Below, piece after piece: positions 26,860 to 27,760 of a stretch of 27,760 nucleotides of DNA. The translations under genes were made by a program, and so were the position numbers. Within the stretch, counting starts at the first letter, position 1, and the number at the start of each line of letters is the position of its first letter. The notes below the pieces were generated by a model, which did no database searches, was not told the DNA's origin, and saw nothing but the letters and a program-made list of their open reading frames with translations. The stretch comes from a virus, in IMG/VR virus record IMGVR_UViG_3300017743_001850, positions 1-27,760 of that record; one strand, 5' to 3'.

Positions 26860-27760
26860 AAAAACTGACTCAAATAACTGAAGCCATCAACTTTATGAAG
26901 GTGTCTAAATCTTTAGAAGATTACGCCAAGAAGTCTGGTGGTGTTGATAAGGAAGACTTCCAGAAGGTTGCCGCATATGTGCGTGAGATCGGTAAGAACT
27001 CATCTACTATGGTACAGAACAAAGCATTCACGGCGATGAAGAAGTTCATCGGTGATATGGACTCTGATCCTCGTGATGGTGTGTTACAGATCTTGAAGAA
27101 AGGTGGTATGTTCAAGAATGGTCGTTTGATGCAGGAGTCAGTAGAAGAGATCACTGAGTTCTCGGATGCTCAACTGGCACAACTCAAGAAGGCATATCAA
27201 AACCTAGAAAAGATCAATGTTGCTTCACCTACCTATAAGAAGTTGAAGAAACTGATCGCAAGCATGGACGCAAAGATGCTTGAGAAGGTTGCTCGTGCGA
27301 AGGTCAAGTTTGTATCTCAGATTGCTGCAAGGGAACTCGCTGCAAAGGGTGTCAAGTTAAAAGCAAAGGACTACATGGAAGATGTCCAAGAAGCAGTAAA
27401 GGTTGGGGATAAGGTCAAGTTCAAGAAAGGCATCGACCCAAAGACTGCTAGAAGTTATGGAGACGCAATAAGGAAGTCTGGCAAGGTTGTGAAGGACTAC
27501 GGTGATGGTGATGTCAAAGTAAACTTTGGTGGTAATAATGATAAGTCTGTTGATGCTAAACTATTGGTGAAAGAAGCAGTCTCTCCAGCACAACAAGCCG
27601 CTATCGCTATCTCAAAGAAAGAGAAGATGAAAGAGGATGACTTTGAACCACACATGATGTATGATCCTAAGACGGGTAAGGCCTACAAAGCAGAGAAACC
27701 CGAAGATCATGAACGCATGAAGAAGATGGGTTACACCCACGAGAAACCAGAAATCAAAGA
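26856..27760 (+). CDS. Putative head-packaged protein, 3' end outside the window
   Basis: ATG 26856 (MKKLTQITEAINFMK), open for 301 codons to the end of the window without a stop. The N-terminus gives a prohead-protease-type site after ITE. The first 170 residues are helical and basic (LAQLKKAYQNLEKINVAS, KKLKKLIASMDAKM). Near 180-235 a beta-rich module (VGDKVKFKKGI, GDGDVKVNFGG) resembles the one in the preceding large protein. EDDFEPHMMYDPKTGKAY followed by an acidic/basic tail is a segment common in T4-like cyanophage proteins. Function unknown. Confidence 0.75.
   Translation, partial: MKKLTQITEAINFMKVSKSLEDYAKKSGGVDKEDFQKVAAYVREIGKNSSTMVQNKAFTAMKKFIGDMDSDPRDGVLQILKKGGMFKNGRLMQESVEEITEFSDAQLAQLKKAYQNLEKINVASPTYKKLKKLIASMDAKMLEKVARAKVKFVSQIAARELAAKGVKLKAKDYMEDVQEAVKVGDKVKFKKGIDPKTARSYGDAIRKSGKVVKDYGDGDVKVNFGGNNDKSVDAKLLVKEAVSPAQQAAIAISKKEKMKEDDFEPHMMYDPKTGKAYKAEKPEDHERMKKMGYTHEKPEIK

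Noticed and set aside
1-27760. tRNA genes, CRISPR arrays, insertion sequences, attachment sites
   Set aside because: No cloverleaf with a T-loop GTTCRA match, no direct-repeat/spacer array and no transposase or integrase were seen by eye. A covariance-model tRNA scan would settle the first.

Overview
The window reads as part of the genome of a T4-like (myovirus-type) tailed phage of a Gram-negative, probably marine heterotrophic, bacterium. The grounds are the T4-style replication order (3' end of a gp43-type DNA polymerase, then a primase-like gene, UvsX recombinase and gp41-type DnaB helicase), near-complete tiling by short genes that overlap by 1 to about 80 bp, T4-late-type TATAAATA elements, and auxiliary genes common in marine T4-like phages (thyX, 2OG-Fe(II) oxygenases, desaturase, DUF932). 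No photosynthesis gene and no recognisable tRNA gene was seen. Host identity is inference; an outer membrane is implied by the CsgG-type secretion pore.

Layout. (1) 1-6370: replication and recombination, with a GIY-YIG-type endonuclease behind the polymerase and a two-gene nucleotide-sugar module (UDP-glucuronate epimerase and a short UDP-glucose dehydrogenase) between primase and UvsX. (2) 6373-10052: small early-type genes, ThyX, two oxygenase-like proteins, a DUF3310-like protein and several small membrane or unknown proteins. (3) 10039-11048, minus strand: fatty acid desaturase and a membrane-anchored protein. (4) 11077-16894: a tightly overlapping operon, two paralogous membrane proteins, CsgF, CsgG, a curlin-like secreted protein, a FecR-domain protein, a CHASE2-adenylate cyclase and an oxygenase. 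(5) 16981-21996: small genes, DUF932 protein, Asp/Asn hydroxylase-like oxygenase, zinc metalloprotein, short serine hydroxymethyltransferase and a RecB/MGME1-like nuclease. (6) 22035 to the end: six consecutive proteins with T4-like capsid-targeting N-termini ending in (L/I)xE.

Regulation. At least eight sites have TTGACA-like and TATAAT-like boxes with exactly 17 bp between them, in front of gene groups or inside the 3' end of the preceding gene; several share a leader with the Shine-Dalgarno sequence. The divergent start of regions 3 and 4 and the start of region 6 carry TATAAATA instead. The simple reading is host-sigma70-type early or middle expression of regions 1, 2 and 5, and late expression of the desaturase pair, the curli/cyclase operon and the head-cargo genes.

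How the genes work together. SHMT and ThyX form a methylene-tetrahydrofolate cycle for dTMP synthesis. The dehydrogenase and epimerase would convert UDP-glucose to UDP-glucuronate and UDP-galacturonate. The most unusual parts are the phage-borne curli-like export system joined to a FecR/CHASE2 cyclic-AMP module, and the run of putatively head-packaged proteins that includes nuclease-like, ligase-like and NMN-adenylyltransferase-like enzymes. Those functions are inferred from motifs and have not been tested.
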